64,000 nt of DNA from an uncultured Aquimonas sp. (GCF_937888285.1 NZ_CALART010000015.1:1-64000), one strand, 5' to 3'; positions 35,977 through 46,318 are shown, counted from the first letter of the stretch. Notes: generated from the letters alone by a model not told the origin. Program-made: numbers and translations.

Positions 35977-36405
35977 TTAGCCCTCCACCACCAGACCCAT
36001 GCTGCGGGCGGAGCCCGCAATCGTGCGCACACCCGCCTCGATGTCAGCGGCCGTCAGATCGGCCTGCTTGGCCTTGACGATCTCTTCAAGCTGGGCGCGC
36101 GTGACCTTGCCGACCTTGTCGGTGTTCGGGCGCTTGCTGCCGGAGCTGATGCCGGCGGCCTTCTTCAGCAGCACCGTTGCAGGCGTGCTCTTGGTGACGA
36201 AGGTAAAGGTGCGGTCGGAGTACGCGGTGATGATGACCGGCGTGGGCAGACCCGGCTCCATCTTGGCGGTCGCGGCGTTGAATGCCTTGCAGAACTCCAT
36301 GATGTTCAGGCCACGCTGACCCAGGGCCGGGCCGACGGGGGGGCTGGGGTTGGCCTGACCGGCCTTCACCTGCAGCTTGATGTAACCAACGACTTTCTTT
36401 GCCAT
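35977..36405 (-). CDS. rplK: 50S ribosomal protein L11
   Basis: GTPase-centre protein of 142 residues, required for RelA activation in the stringent response. The proline-rich N-terminal KLQVKAGQANPSPPVGPALG and the C-terminal IAGSARSMGLVVEG are diagnostic. Its 157-bp leader contains a GGGATTC inverted pair and, closer to the start, GGGGAGCC, which vaguely resembles the L1 target in E. coli. Confidence 0.99.
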   Translation of the reverse strand: MAKKVVGYIKLQVKAGQANPSPPVGPALGQRGLNIMEFCKAFNAATAKMEPGLPTPVIITAYSDRTFTFVTKSTPATVLLKKAAGISSGSKRPNTDKVGKVTRAQLEEIVKAKQADLTAADIEAGVRTIAGSARSMGLVVEG

Positions 36406-36478
36406 TTCATTGACTCCTCGGGTTCAAGCGCCGCGCGGTGCATTGCACCGGTATGGCTCCCCGTCTGGTTGCTTGTTT

Positions 36479-36558
36479 CGGGAAACGGGAATCGGGAATG
36501 GAGGATCGGAGAGCAGCGTGCTCGTGGCGATTCCCCATTCCCGAATCCCGACTCCCGG
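36479..36558. repeat. Inverted GGGATTC-type array between nusG and rplK
   Basis: Arms 36479–36501 and 36535–36558 pair at 20 of 23 positions and enclose about 33 nt. The units are mostly GGGAATC/GGGAATG. The right arm ends 4 bp from the nusG stop codon, the same placement as in the rpoB–rpoC spacer. Confidence 0.85.
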
Positions 36559-36562
36559 CCTC

Positions 36563-37123
36563 TCAGGCCTTCTCCACCTGCGTGAACTCGAGTTCCACCG
36601 GCGTTGAGCGACCGAAAATCAGGACCGCCACGCGCAGGCGGCTCTTGTCGTAGTTGACTTCCTCGACCGTGCCGTTGAAGTCGTTGAACGGGCCGTCGAC
36701 GACTCGGACCATCTCGCCCGGCTCGAACAGCACCTTGGGACGCGGCTTCTCGACGCCGTCCTGAACGCGCTGGAGAATGCGTTCGGCTTCACTGTCCTTG
36801 ATCGGCAGGGGCTTGTCGGCCGTGCCGCCGATGAAGCCGAGCACTTTGGGGGTGGTCTTGACGAGGTGCCAGCACTCATCGTCGATGCGCAGCCCGCCGC
36901 CCTCGCCGCTCGTCTCGATCTGGACAAGCACATAGCCGGGAAAGAACTTGCGTTCGCTGCGGCGCTTCTGGCCCGCGCGCATTTCGATGATTTCCTCGGT
37001 CGGCACCAGGACATCGCCGAAGCGCTCCTCGATACCCGAGCGCGCGATACGGTCGATCAGAGCCTTCTTGACCTGCTGCTCGAACCCCGAGTACGCCTGG
37101 ACCACATACCAACGCTTGCTCAT
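36563..37123 (-). CDS. nusG: Transcription termination/antitermination factor NusG
   Basis: 186 residues. The NGN domain (MSKRWYVVQAYSGFEQQVKKAL) binds RNA polymerase, and a C-terminal KOW domain (FEPGEMVRVVDGPFNDFNGTVEEV) contacts Rho or S10. A 9-bp spacer couples it to secE. The interaction partner S10/NusE is encoded in this same block at 20399. Confidence 0.99.
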   Translation of the reverse strand: MSKRWYVVQAYSGFEQQVKKALIDRIARSGIEERFGDVLVPTEEIIEMRAGQKRRSERKFFPGYVLVQIETSGEGGGLRIDDECWHLVKTTPKVLGFIGGTADKPLPIKDSEAERILQRVQDGVEKPRPKVLFEPGEMVRVVDGPFNDFNGTVEEVNYDKSRLRVAVLIFGRSTPVELEFTQVEKA

Positions 37124-37132
37124 GTCCGGACC

Positions 37133-37510
37133 TCAGGCGCCAAGAAGGGCGCGGACGCCGGTGGAAATGATCAGGTCGAACAGCGCCAGGATCAGGCTGA
37201 TGATGATCACCACGACGATGATCAGACCGGTGGTGCGGGTGGTTTCCTGGCGCGTCGGCCAGACCACCTTGCGCAGCTCGAAACGGGTCTCGGCGAAGAA
37301 CTCACGCGCATCACGGCCCTTGGCGCTGAGCATGAACACGCCCGCAGCGACACCGAAACCAACCAGCATGCCGAGCACGCGCAGGGCAGTGGGCGCCGTG
37401 GAGAACCAGTAGAAGCCCGCCAGCGAGGCCACCACGAGCAGCACGGCGAGGACATATTTGACGATGTCGCTGGTAGACACCGCTTCGTTCTGTGCGACCT
37501 TTGCGTTCAT
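37133..37510 (-). CDS. secE: Preprotein translocase subunit SecE
   Basis: Small clamp of the Sec channel, 125 residues from the ATG at 37510 (MNAKVAQNEAV). A 15-residue extension would run into the tRNA-Trp gene and is rejected. Three transmembrane segments (about residues 18–37, 43–60 and 95–118) and the conserved cytoplasmic RFELRKVVWPTRQETTRTT amphipathic region are visible, as in enterobacterial SecE. Confidence 0.97.
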   Translation of the reverse strand: MNAKVAQNEAVSTSDIVKYVLAVLLVVASLAGFYWFSTAPTALRVLGMLVGFGVAAGVFMLSAKGRDAREFFAETRFELRKVVWPTRQETTRTTGLIIVVVIIISLILALFDLIISTGVRALLGA

Positions 37511-37525
37511 CCGGGTCTTCTGAGA

Positions 37526-37601
<76 letters not shown>

Positions 37602-37626
37602 ACACGAGGTTACGAAGCGTTAACTC

Positions 37627-37667
37627 CGAAAAGGCCGAAGGCGAGCCGTGTACGACTCGCCTTGGCC
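37627..37667 (-). terminator. Terminator-like hairpin after tuf copy B
   Basis: The minus strand forms GGCC-AAGGCGAG paired with CTCGCCTT-CGGCC over a 10-nt loop, followed directly by TTTTCGG. The stem is 12 bp with one bulge. This is one of the better intrinsic terminators in the block. If it works fully, tRNA-Trp and secE need their own promoter, of which I see no strong example in 37602–37630. Confidence 0.65.
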
Positions 37668-37696
37668 GTGCCTTCCCGCGAGGGGAAAACAGTATC

Positions 37697-38887
<1,191 letters not shown>

Positions 38888-38949
38888 GACTTTGGTATCC
38901 CGGTGAACTCAAGATTCGGAAAGGTGTGGATGGGTGCCGCTTCAAGAGA

Positions 38950-39025
<76 letters not shown>

Positions 39026-39128
39026 ACGCGATTTTTTTGCGGACCAGGCGTTCGGCAAGCGCCTGTATCCTCCGGCCTGGTGCAGCGCGGAAGCACTGCC
39101 TGCAGCCCTTGCCTCACCCTTGCCAGCG

Positions 39129-39202
<74 letters not shown>

Positions 39203-39229
39203 ACCGGGAAAACCGCCACAACATGAAAC

Positions 39230-39315
39230 TGGTGGAGGGAGGTGGATTCGAACCACCGAAGGCGTAAGCCAGCAGATTTACAGTCTGCCCCCGTTGGCCG
39301 CTTGGGTATCCCTCC
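39230..39315 (-). tRNA. tRNA-Tyr (GTA)
   Basis: An 86-nt class II tRNA with a long variable arm and encoded CCA. The acceptor is GGAGGGA/TCCCTCC and the anticodon loop CTGTAAA gives GTA. It is the first gene of the unit, directly behind a strong promoter. Confidence 0.98.
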
Positions 39316-39330
39316 AACAGAGAGCCCCGC

Positions 39331-39359
39331 ATTTTCAACGTCGAAAGGGCGTCTGTCAA
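39331..39359 (-). promoter_or_regulatory. Promoter of the tRNA-Tyr–Gly–Thr–tuf operon
   Basis: The minus strand has a perfect TTGACA (39354–39359) and TGAAAAT (39331–39337) at 16–17 bp, followed by a GC-rich GCGGGGC discriminator. GC-rich discriminators are typical of stringently controlled stable-RNA promoters. The start would fall about 10 bp before tRNA-Tyr. Confidence 0.75.
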
Positions 39360-39399
39360 TGCCGGATCGAGAAAAAGTTTGCAGGTCGCCCGCCCGGGC

Positions 39400-40491
39400 T
39401 CAGACGTTGAACAGGAAGTTGAGGACGTCGCCGTCCTTGACCACGTAGTCCTTGCCTTCCGCACGCTGCTTGCCGGCCTCCTTGGCACCCTGCTCGCCCT
39501 TGTAGGCGATGAAGTCATCGAAGCCGATCGTCTGGGCGCGGATGAAGCCCCGCTCGAAATCGGTGTGGATGACGCCCGCCGCCTTTGGCGCAGTGTCGCC
39601 CTTGTGGATGGTCCAGGCGCGGACCTCCTTCACGCCGGCGGTGAAATAGGTCTGCAGGCCGAGCAGCTTGTAGCCGGCGCGGATCACCCGGTTCAGCCCG
39701 GGCTCGCCGATACCGAGGTCGGCAAGGAAGATGTCGCGATCGGCGTCGTCGAGCTGGGACAGCTCTTCCTCGATCGCGGCGCAGACCGGAACGACCTCGG
39801 CGCCCTCACCCGCCGCCCGCTCGCGCACGCGGTCGAGGTGCGGATTGCTCTCGAAGCCGTCCTCGCGGACGTTGGCGATGTACATGACCGGCTTGGCGGT
39901 CAGCAGGTAGAGCTCACGCAGCAGGCCGCGCTCGTCGGCATCCAGGCCCATGCCCCGCACCGGCTTGCCCTGGTCGAGTTGCGCGCGCACGCGGGTCAGC
40001 AGGTCACGCCGCAGGGCTGCGTCCTTGTCGCCCGCCCTCGCGGCGCGCTCGTAGCGGTTCAGGGCCTTGTCGACGCTTTCCAGGTCGGCCAGCGCAAGCT
40101 CGGTGTCGATCGTCTCGATGTCGGCGATCGGGTCGACCTTGCCGGCGACGTGGACGATATCGCCGTGCTCGAAGCAGCGCACCACATGCGCGATCGCGTC
40201 GGTCTCACGGATGTTGGCCAGGAACTTGTTGCCCAGGCCTTCGCCCTTGCTGGCGCCAGCCACGAGGCCGGCGATGTCGACGAACTCGACGGCGGTCGGC
40301 ACGACCTTCTGCGGCTTCACGATCGCCGCCAGCTGGTCGAGCCGCGGATCGGGCACCGGCACCACCCCGACGTTCGGATCGATGGTGCAGAACGGGAAGT
40401 TGGCCGCGGCGATGCCCGCTTTGGTCAAGGCGTTGAACAGGGTGGACTTGCCCACGTTGGGAAGTCCGACGATGCCGCATCTCATGGCCAT
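39400..40491 (-). CDS. ychF: Redox-regulated ATPase YchF (Obg family)
   Basis: Ribosome-associated P-loop NTPase of 363 residues, homologous to OLA1, which hydrolyses ATP rather than GTP. G1 is GLPNVGKST and G3 DIAGLVAGASKGEGLGN. A coiled-coil insertion (about residues 130–190) and a C-terminal TGS domain (about 280–363, ending DGDVLNFLFNV) are present. It lies 76 bp downstream of pth, the order seen in E. coli. The spacer carries the left arm of a GGGATTC pair. Confidence 0.97.
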   Translation of the reverse strand: MAMRCGIVGLPNVGKSTLFNALTKAGIAAANFPFCTIDPNVGVVPVPDPRLDQLAAIVKPQKVVPTAVEFVDIAGLVAGASKGEGLGNKFLANIRETDAIAHVVRCFEHGDIVHVAGKVDPIADIETIDTELALADLESVDKALNRYERAARAGDKDAALRRDLLTRVRAQLDQGKPVRGMGLDADERGLLRELYLLTAKPVMYIANVREDGFESNPHLDRVRERAAGEGAEVVPVCAAIEEELSQLDDADRDIFLADLGIGEPGLNRVIRAGYKLLGLQTYFTAGVKEVRAWTIHKGDTAPKAAGVIHTDFERGFIRAQTIGFDDFIAYKGEQGAKEAGKQRAEGKDYVVKDGDVLNFLFNV

Positions 40492-40501
40492 GGGATTGAA
40501 T

Positions 40502-40602
40502 CCGGGAATCGGGAATGGGGAGTCGGGAATCGTCGAAGCGGGTCAGGCGAGGTCGAGCGCAGCGCTCTTACCCATTCCCGATTCCCGACTCCCGGTTCCC
40601 GG
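40502..40602. repeat. Inverted GGGAATC array spanning the pth 3' end
   Basis: Arms 40502–40532 and 40571–40602 pair at about 26 of 31 positions and enclose 38 nt. The right arm is not intergenic: it is translated as the tail of Pth, and the TAA stop (40568–40570) touches it. Confidence 0.85.
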
Positions 40603-41173
40603 CTGTATGCAGCCTCTTCATCGCCTCGGCGAAGTCGCCGCGCAGCAGCAGCGGCAGCTGGTCGAGGGCGGCATCCAGGCTGCGCTGGATGGCGATTTCG
40701 TCGTCGCGGCCGGGGCGACCGAGCACCCAGGGCGTGACCTTGTCCTTGTGGCCGGGGTGGCCGATGCCGACCCGGAGCCGGTGGAACCTGCCGTGGCCGA
40801 GGTGCGCGAAGGTGTCGCGCAGTCCGTTCTGGCCGCCGTGGCCGCCATCGAACTTGAGCCGCGCAGTGCCGGCAGGCAGGTCGAGTTCGTCGTGGGCCAC
40901 CAGCATTTCGGCGGGTTCGATCTTGTAGTAGCGCAGCGCCGCGGCGATTGCCTGCCCGCTGCGGTTCATGAAGGTGCTGGGCTTCAGCAGCCAGAGGCTG
41001 TGCCCATCGAGCGCGATCCGCGCGGTCTCGGCGTGCAGCTTGGATTCGTGACTGAAGCGCGCGCCTGCCTTATCGGCCAGCCGGTCGGCGAGCCAGAAGC
41101 CCGCGTTGTGGCGGGTGTGGGCGTACTCGCCGCCGGGATTGCCCAGGCCGACGATCAGTTTCAGCGCGCTCAT
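40568..41173 (-). CDS. pth: Peptidyl-tRNA hydrolase with a repeat-encoded C-terminus
   Basis: Releases tRNA from peptidyl-tRNA that drops off the ribosome. The 201-residue product starts at the ATG at 41173 (MSALKLIVGLGNPG). The catalytic His is in HNAGFW, and STFMNRSG, VAHDELDLPAG and GGHGGQNGLRD are intact. The final residues AGNRESGIGNG are encoded by one arm of the GGGAATC repeat, so the usual family terminus has been replaced or extended by about ten residues. It lies between rplY and ychF. Confidence 0.96.
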   Translation of the reverse strand: MSALKLIVGLGNPGGEYAHTRHNAGFWLADRLADKAGARFSHESKLHAETARIALDGHSLWLLKPSTFMNRSGQAIAAALRYYKIEPAEMLVAHDELDLPAGTARLKFDGGHGGQNGLRDTFAHLGHGRFHRLRVGIGHPGHKDKVTPWVLGRPGRDDEIAIQRSLDAALDQLPLLLRGDFAEAMKRLHTAGNRESGIGNG

Positions 41174-41222
41174 GCGGCAGGGCGGATCCCGCCGGCGCGA
41201 GCGCCGGCGGGATCGGCAGGTC

Positions 41223-41840
41223 TTACTTCTTCTCTTCGGCCGCCTCGTCGGATTCACCGGCCTTCGACTGGCGCGCGATCACGACGGCGACGTCGTGCTC
41301 CTTGCCCAGCTTCAGCTCGGGAATCTCGACGCCCGCCGGCAGCTTGATGTCCGACAGGTGGACGGTGTCACCCGCCTTCAGGCTCGACAGGTCGAGCTCG
41401 ATGTACTCCGGCAGGTTGGCCGGCAGGCAGGAGACTTCGACTTCATTGACTTCGTGGGTGATGACCACGCCACCGGCCTTGCCGGCCGGCGAGCTGTCCT
41501 GGTTCAGGAAGTGCAGCGGCACGCGCACGCGGATGGCCTCGTCGGCCGACACGCGCATGAAGTCCATGTGCATGATCAGCGGCTTGACCGGGTGGCGCTG
41601 CATGTCGCGCAGGATGACCTTCTGCACCTTGCCGTCGACGTTCAGGTCGATGATCGAGCTGTAGAACCACTCGTGCGCCGAGGCCAGCCACACGGTGTTG
41701 TGGAGGATCTCGATGCTGGTGGGTTCGGCGTGGCCGCCGTAGACCACGGCAGGCACCTGGCCCGTACGACGCAGGCGGCGGCTCGCACCCTTCCCTGCGT
41801 CCGCACGGACGGTGGCCTTGATTTCATGCTGGGTTGCCAT
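41223..41840 (-). CDS. rplY: 50S ribosomal protein L25/general stress protein Ctc
   Basis: 5S rRNA-binding protein in the long two-domain form, 205 residues from the ATG at 41840 (MATQHEIKATVRADAGKGASRRLRR). The N-terminal L25 domain covers about residues 1–95 and the C-terminal TL5-like beta domain about 100–185, with an acidic tail ending DEAAEEKK. The order prs–rplY–pth–ychF is conserved in gammaproteobacteria. Confidence 0.97.
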   Translation of the reverse strand: MATQHEIKATVRADAGKGASRRLRRTGQVPAVVYGGHAEPTSIEILHNTVWLASAHEWFYSSIIDLNVDGKVQKVILRDMQRHPVKPLIMHMDFMRVSADEAIRVRVPLHFLNQDSSPAGKAGGVVITHEVNEVEVSCLPANLPEYIELDLSSLKAGDTVHLSDIKLPAGVEIPELKLGKEHDVAVVIARQSKAGESDEAAEEKK

Positions 41841-41922
41841 TGTGTGTAGCCTTTCTTGCTTGGGGTAAGCCGCCTTGCGGCGACCTGGATGCCCGACCCC
41901 GCGACCAGGGTGGGCGATGGTG

Positions 41923-42879
41923 TCAGTCCACGTAGAGCGAACTGACGGATTCTCCGAAGGCGATGCGGCGGATGGTTTCCGCCAGCAGTTCGGCCACGCT
42001 GAGCTGGCGGATCCGCCCGCAGGCGCGGGCCTCGTCCGACAGCGGGATGGTGTCGGTGACAACCAGCTCATCGAGCTGGCTGCCGTTGATGTTGCTGATC
42101 GCCGCGCCTGACAGCACCGGGTGCGTGCAGTAGGCGACGACCTTGCGCGCGCCGTGCTCCTTCAGCGCAGCCGCTGCAGCACAGAGCGTGCCGGCGGTGT
42201 CGACGATGTCGTCGACCAGCACGCAGGTTTTGCCGGACACGTCGCCGATGATGTTCATCACGGTGGCGACGTTGGCGCGCGGGCGGCGCTTGTCGATGAT
42301 CGCGAGATCGGCATCGTCGAGGCGCTTGGCGATGGCGCGAGCGCGCACCACGCCACCGACATCCGGGCTGACCACGATCAGGTCCTTGGTGCCCTGGGTG
42401 CGCCAGACGTCGGCCAGCAGCAGGGGCGAGGCATAGACGTTGTCGACCGGGATGTCGAAGAAACCCTGGATCTGGTCGGCGTGCAGGTCGACCGTCAGCA
42501 CGCGATCGGTGCCGACTGCGCTGAACATGCGCGCGGCCACCTTGGCGGTGATCGGCACGCGCGCCGAACGCGGGCGGCGGTCCTGGCGGGCATAGCCGAA
42601 GTACGGCACCACGGCGGTGACGCTGGCCGCCGAAGCGCGCTTCAGCGCGTCCACCAGCACCAGCAGCTCCATGAAGTTCTCGGCGGTCGGCGCACAGGTC
42701 GGCTGGATCACGAAGACCTCCTGCCGGCGCACGTTCTCCTCGATTTCTACCTGCACTTCGCCATCGGAGAAGCGGCCAACCAGAGCCTTGCCGGGACGCA
42801 CGCCGAGCTCGCGGCAGACCGCGTTGGCCAGCGGACGGTTGGCGTTGCCGGTAAAAACGAGAATGCCATCAGTGTTCAC
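41923..42879 (-). CDS. prs: Ribose-phosphate pyrophosphokinase
   Basis: Makes PRPP from ribose 5-phosphate and ATP for nucleotide, His and Trp synthesis. It has 318 residues with a GTG start at 42879 (VNTDGILVFTGNANRPLA). RRQDRRPRSARVPITAK-like ARQDRRPRSARVPITAK, the PRPP-binding loop VLVDDIVDTAGTL and the VDLHADQIQGFFDIP segment are intact. Upstream is tRNA-Gln after 150 bp and downstream is rplY. Confidence 0.97.
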   Translation of the reverse strand: MNTDGILVFTGNANRPLANAVCRELGVRPGKALVGRFSDGEVQVEIEENVRRQEVFVIQPTCAPTAENFMELLVLVDALKRASAASVTAVVPYFGYARQDRRPRSARVPITAKVAARMFSAVGTDRVLTVDLHADQIQGFFDIPVDNVYASPLLLADVWRTQGTKDLIVVSPDVGGVVRARAIAKRLDDADLAIIDKRRPRANVATVMNIIGDVSGKTCVLVDDIVDTAGTLCAAAAALKEHGARKVVAYCTHPVLSGAAISNINGSQLDELVVTDTIPLSDEARACGRIRQLSVAELLAETIRRIAFGESVSSLYVD

Positions 42880-43029
42880 ATTGCACCTGTGGATCGCCGT
42901 AGGCGACCGTTATCGGACGACGCCACCGCGGCGCGTCCTGCCTGCTGGACGGGCGCGGGCTCCGTGCCCGACGCGCCGCCGCCGTCGCGCGCCGCTGCCG
43001 GCAGCGTTGACGGATCGGAAAGTGAACTC

Positions 43030-43104
43030 TGGCTGGGGCGGCAGGATTCGAACCTGCGAATGCCGGAATCAAAATCCGGTGCCTTACCACTTGGCGACGC
43101 CCCA
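43030..43104 (-). tRNA. tRNA-Gln (TTG)
   Basis: A 75-nt cloverleaf with encoded CCA. The acceptor is TGGGGCG/CGCCCCA and the anticodon loop TTTTGAT gives TTG. Its 5' end is only 4 bp from the ispE stop, so it is almost certainly excised from an ispE–tRNA–prs transcript. Confidence 0.98.
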
Positions 43105-43108
43105 GCAC

Positions 43109-43996
43109 TCAGAAACGTGTGTCTTCGGCTCTCGAACCCTGATCCATGGTGCGCTGCAGGGGCGAGCGCTCCAGCCCACCGCACACCCAGCTTCGCCATG
43201 TCGGCATCAGCCTAGACTGCGCCGCAAAGGCCTGCTCCCGCTGCGCGAACCTGGCGAAACAGCAGCCGCCAGTTCCACTCAGCGCAACCAGCAGCGCGGT
43301 TCCGGCAGAGGCCTCGTGAAGGGCCGACAGCGCCTCGCCCACCTTGGGCGAACGCGCCACCAGCACCGGTTCGAAAGCATTGCCGAAGCGCTGTCCGGAG
43401 ACGAAGCCCGCAATTGTCGCGGGGGGCGCATCCCGTGTCAATTCAGGCGCTTGGAACAACTCGGGCGTGGGCACCGAAACGCCGGAATCCAGCACCAGAT
43501 AGGCGCTCGCGCCCAGCTCGATCGGCCGCAGCTGCTCGCCCACGCCCTCGGCCCAGGCGGAATGACCGCGCACGAACACCGGCACGTCCGCGCCGAGCTG
43601 CAGGCCCAGCTGCGCCAGCCGGTCGAGCCCGAGATCGAGCCCCCACAGACGGTCCAGGCCCAGCAGCACCGTGGCCGCGTCCGAGCTGCCCCCTCCGAGG
43701 CCGCCGCCCATCGGGATGCGCTTGTCCAGACGGATCGAGACCCCGGCATTGGCGGCGGCGTACGGCTGCAGCAGGCGCGCGGCGCGCACGCACAGGTCAG
43801 CCTCGGGCGCGAGATCCGGTGGTCCGTCCAGGCGTTCGATACGCCCATCCTGGCGCGGAATGAGCTGGATGCGGTCACACAGGTCGATCAGCTGGAACAC
43901 CGTCTGCAGCAGGTGATAGCCGTCCTCGCGACGCCCGACGATGCGCAGGAACAGGTTCAGCTTGGCGGGTGCCGGCAGCCAGGGCGCTTCAGCCAC
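43109..43996 (-). CDS. ispE: 4-diphosphocytidyl-2-C-methyl-D-erythritol kinase
   Basis: GHMP-family kinase of the MEP isoprenoid pathway, 295 residues. The start is GTG at 43996 (VAEAPWLPAPAKLNLFLRIVG), inside the lolB end (8-bp overlap) with GGAGA upstream. The ATP-binding glycine loop PMGGGLGGGSSDAA and the substrate-binding PAKLNLFLRI are present. The C-terminus past about residue 255 (QREQAFAAQSRLMPTWRSW...) looks poorly conserved but complete. Confidence 0.95.
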   Translation of the reverse strand: MAEAPWLPAPAKLNLFLRIVGRREDGYHLLQTVFQLIDLCDRIQLIPRQDGRIERLDGPPDLAPEADLCVRAARLLQPYAAANAGVSIRLDKRIPMGGGLGGGSSDAATVLLGLDRLWGLDLGLDRLAQLGLQLGADVPVFVRGHSAWAEGVGEQLRPIELGASAYLVLDSGVSVPTPELFQAPELTRDAPPATIAGFVSGQRFGNAFEPVLVARSPKVGEALSALHEASAGTALLVALSGTGGCCFARFAQREQAFAAQSRLMPTWRSWVCGGLERSPLQRTMDQGSRAEDTRF

Positions 43997-44612
43997 CCGG
44001 CGTCTCCCACCGGTCGACCACGAGCCGCACGCGGCGCTGTCCCGACTCCGCGAACACCCGCTGCGGCATCGGCACGCCGGCGGACTCGGTCCAGCTGCGG
44101 TATTCGATCCGCCAGCCGGCCTGCTGCAGGACGGCCGGCAGCCCTTCCGCGCCAAACACGAGCTCCGCATCGCCGCCGGCGCGCGCGCCGCGCACCCAGG
44201 CCCGCAGTGGCTCAAGCGGCATCGACCAGCCCGCGGCACGCCGCAGCAGCGCCTCGGCATCACGGTCCTCCAGCACACCGTGGCCATGTCCTTCAAGGCG
44301 CGCGCCGTTGGCGTCACCGCTGAGGCGCCAGCTCTGCCGGCTGACCGGCGCGCTGAGCTCGATCACATAGGCCTCGCCGCGCTGCTGCCACTCGATGCGA
44401 CCGCTGCCGCCCTCGCCTTCCCCGGAAACGGCGATGCGGCCGGTGAACCGCCACGCGTCGGCAGCAGCCAGCGCCGACTCCCGGCCCGCCTGGACAGCGA
44501 GCAGGGTGTCATCGGGAGCGCGCAGCGGCGCCCGTGCGCAGGCGCCCAGCAGCAGAAGGACCACGAGCAGCAGCAAGCGCCGCCAATGGACCACCGGCAT
44601 GCGTCCGCTCAC
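43989..44612 (-). CDS. lolB: Outer-membrane lipoprotein receptor LolB
   Basis: Accepts lipoproteins from LolA and inserts them in the outer membrane. The product has 207 residues with a lipoprotein signal peptide ending LLLLGAC (lipidated Cys near residue 25). The WRFTGRIAVSGEGEGGSGRIEW start of the barrel is typical. Its ATG overlaps the TPR gene stop (ATGA) and its end overlaps ispE, so the three are translationally coupled. Confidence 0.92.
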   Translation of the reverse strand: MSGRMPVVHWRRLLLLVVLLLLGACARAPLRAPDDTLLAVQAGRESALAAADAWRFTGRIAVSGEGEGGSGRIEWQQRGEAYVIELSAPVSRQSWRLSGDANGARLEGHGHGVLEDRDAEALLRRAAGWSMPLEPLRAWVRGARAGGDAELVFGAEGLPAVLQQAGWRIEYRSWTESAGVPMPQRVFAESGQRRVRLVVDRWETPGG

Positions 44613-46318
44613 GGGCCGAACTGCTCGCGCAGGCGCTGGATGGCGCGATTGTCGGGGTCGAGCCCGGCGCCCTTCTGCCAGATCTCGCGGGCCTCGCCTT
44701 CACGCCCGAGGGCGGCCAGCACCTCGGCGAGGTGGGCTGCGATCTCGGCATCTTCCTGCCCCGCAAACGCGCGCTGCAGGTAATCGAGGGCTTCTTCCGC
44801 ACGGCCGAGCTTGAACAGCACCCAGCCCATGCTGTCGAGGATGGCCGGCTGCTCGGGCGACAGCGCCAAGGCGCGTTCGATGTAGCCCAGCGCTTCCTCG
44901 TAGTCGGTGGTCCGATCGGCCATGGTGTAGCCCAGCGCGTTCAGGGCGTCCGCATCCTCGGGATCCTCCGCCACCAGCACCTGCAGATCGATGATCGCCT
45001 CGGGCACGCGATCCAGGCGCTCGTAGGTCAGGGCGCGGGCATAAAGAAGAGCGCGGTCGTCCTCGAAGATCTGCAGCCCGCGATTCAGCGCATCCACCGA
45101 AGCCACGAGATCGCCGCGACGGTTGAGCAGCTCACCCTCCAGCAGGAAGGCGTTGCGCAGGGTTTCGCCATCCTCGCTGTCGCTGGTCTGGACCTCGCGC
45201 AGCGTCGCGATGGCCTGCTCGGGGCGCTTGGCGCCCTCGTGCAGCACCGCGATGCGCAGCTGCGCGGGCAGCCGCCGGGCCGGATCGCTGACCGCGCCGT
45301 ACCAGCGCAGCGCGTCCTCGGTGGACTCCAGCACCTCGGCGATCTGGCCGAGCAGGAAACGCCGGTCATCGCTGATCTCGGCATCGAACACCGTCGTTCC
45401 GGCATCGGCCTCGGGGCCGATCGCGGCCACCGCATCCGCCTTGATCAGTCCATACAGCGCCTGCAGCGCCTCGGACTTGCCGATCCGGGCGAGATAGGCA
45501 GCCCGACCGGCGAAGGTGGCGTCGGTCTGCTCGCCCTGGGCCAGCAGCTCGACCGCGCGCTCGGTCTGGCCCAAGCCGTCCAGCAACGAGGCCGCGCGCA
45601 GGCGCTCGGGAATATCGGTCAGCCCGAGTGCCAGTACGGCATCCAGCGCCTCGACGGCGGCCTCGTCGCGCTGCTGGCGCAGCAGCACCTCGGCCCGCCA
45701 CAGGCCGACCCTGCGGTCCTGCGGGAAGCGCTCGCCCGCGCGGTCGACCACGCGGGCCGAGAGTTCGGAATCCCCCCACTGCTGGGCCAGGCCGCCGAGC
45801 GCGACCCACAGCCCGAACTCCGCAGGCAGATCGGGCGCATCCAGCACGCGCCCCAGCACTTCCAGGGCGGGTCGGCCGCTGCCAGCCAGGGCCTGGATCG
45901 CCAGACGACGCCCTTCCTCGCCCTCGTTCATCAGCTCGACCAGCCCGACCGCAGCCTCGTCGAAGCGCTGCTCGCGGATCAGTGCGACCTGCTGGAACTG
46001 ACGTCCTGCCAGCGAGGCCGGATCCAGCTCGCGCCAGCGCGCGAGGGCATCGAGCAGGAGCAGGCGCTCGTCCGCCAGCAGGGCTACGCGCGCGGCGCGC
46101 TCGGCGACGCTGGGATCGGCGGACTGTCGCGCCGCTTCGACATAAGCCTGCGCGGCCGCGGCGGAATCGCCCTGCTGGAGGGCGAACTCGCCCTCCAGCA
46201 GCGGCAGCAGGGCCTCGCCCAGCGGCTGCACCGCGGGCCGGGCATCGTCCGCCAGCGCACGGGGCGCCGACGCGAGCAACGCAAGAAGCATCAGCGGGTA
46301 GAATGCGCGCGCGTTCAT
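44609..46318 (-). CDS. Periplasmic tetratricopeptide-repeat protein
   Basis: 569 residues from the ATG at 46318, with a Sec signal peptide (MNARAFYPLMLLALLASAP...ALA). The body is helical repeats; the clearest TPR units are near the C-terminus (ALTYERLDRVPEAIIDLQVLVAED, ALNALGYTMADRTTDYEEALGYIERAL, SMGWVLFKLGRAEEALDYLQRAF). A TPR protein at this place next to lolB and opposite hemA is widespread in gammaproteobacteria. Its role is not established to my knowledge, and an outer-membrane assembly or lipoprotein-sorting function is only suggested by the neighbours. Confidence 0.9.
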   Translation of the reverse strand: MNARAFYPLMLLALLASAPRALADDARPAVQPLGEALLPLLEGEFALQQGDSAAAAQAYVEAARQSADPSVAERAARVALLADERLLLLDALARWRELDPASLAGRQFQQVALIREQRFDEAAVGLVELMNEGEEGRRLAIQALAGSGRPALEVLGRVLDAPDLPAEFGLWVALGGLAQQWGDSELSARVVDRAGERFPQDRRVGLWRAEVLLRQQRDEAAVEALDAVLALGLTDIPERLRAASLLDGLGQTERAVELLAQGEQTDATFAGRAAYLARIGKSEALQALYGLIKADAVAAIGPEADAGTTVFDAEISDDRRFLLGQIAEVLESTEDALRWYGAVSDPARRLPAQLRIAVLHEGAKRPEQAIATLREVQTSDSEDGETLRNAFLLEGELLNRRGDLVASVDALNRGLQIFEDDRALLYARALTYERLDRVPEAIIDLQVLVAEDPEDADALNALGYTMADRTTDYEEALGYIERALALSPEQPAILDSMGWVLFKLGRAEEALDYLQRAFAGQEDAEIAAHLAEVLAALGREGEAREIWQKGAGLDPDNRAIQRLREQFGP

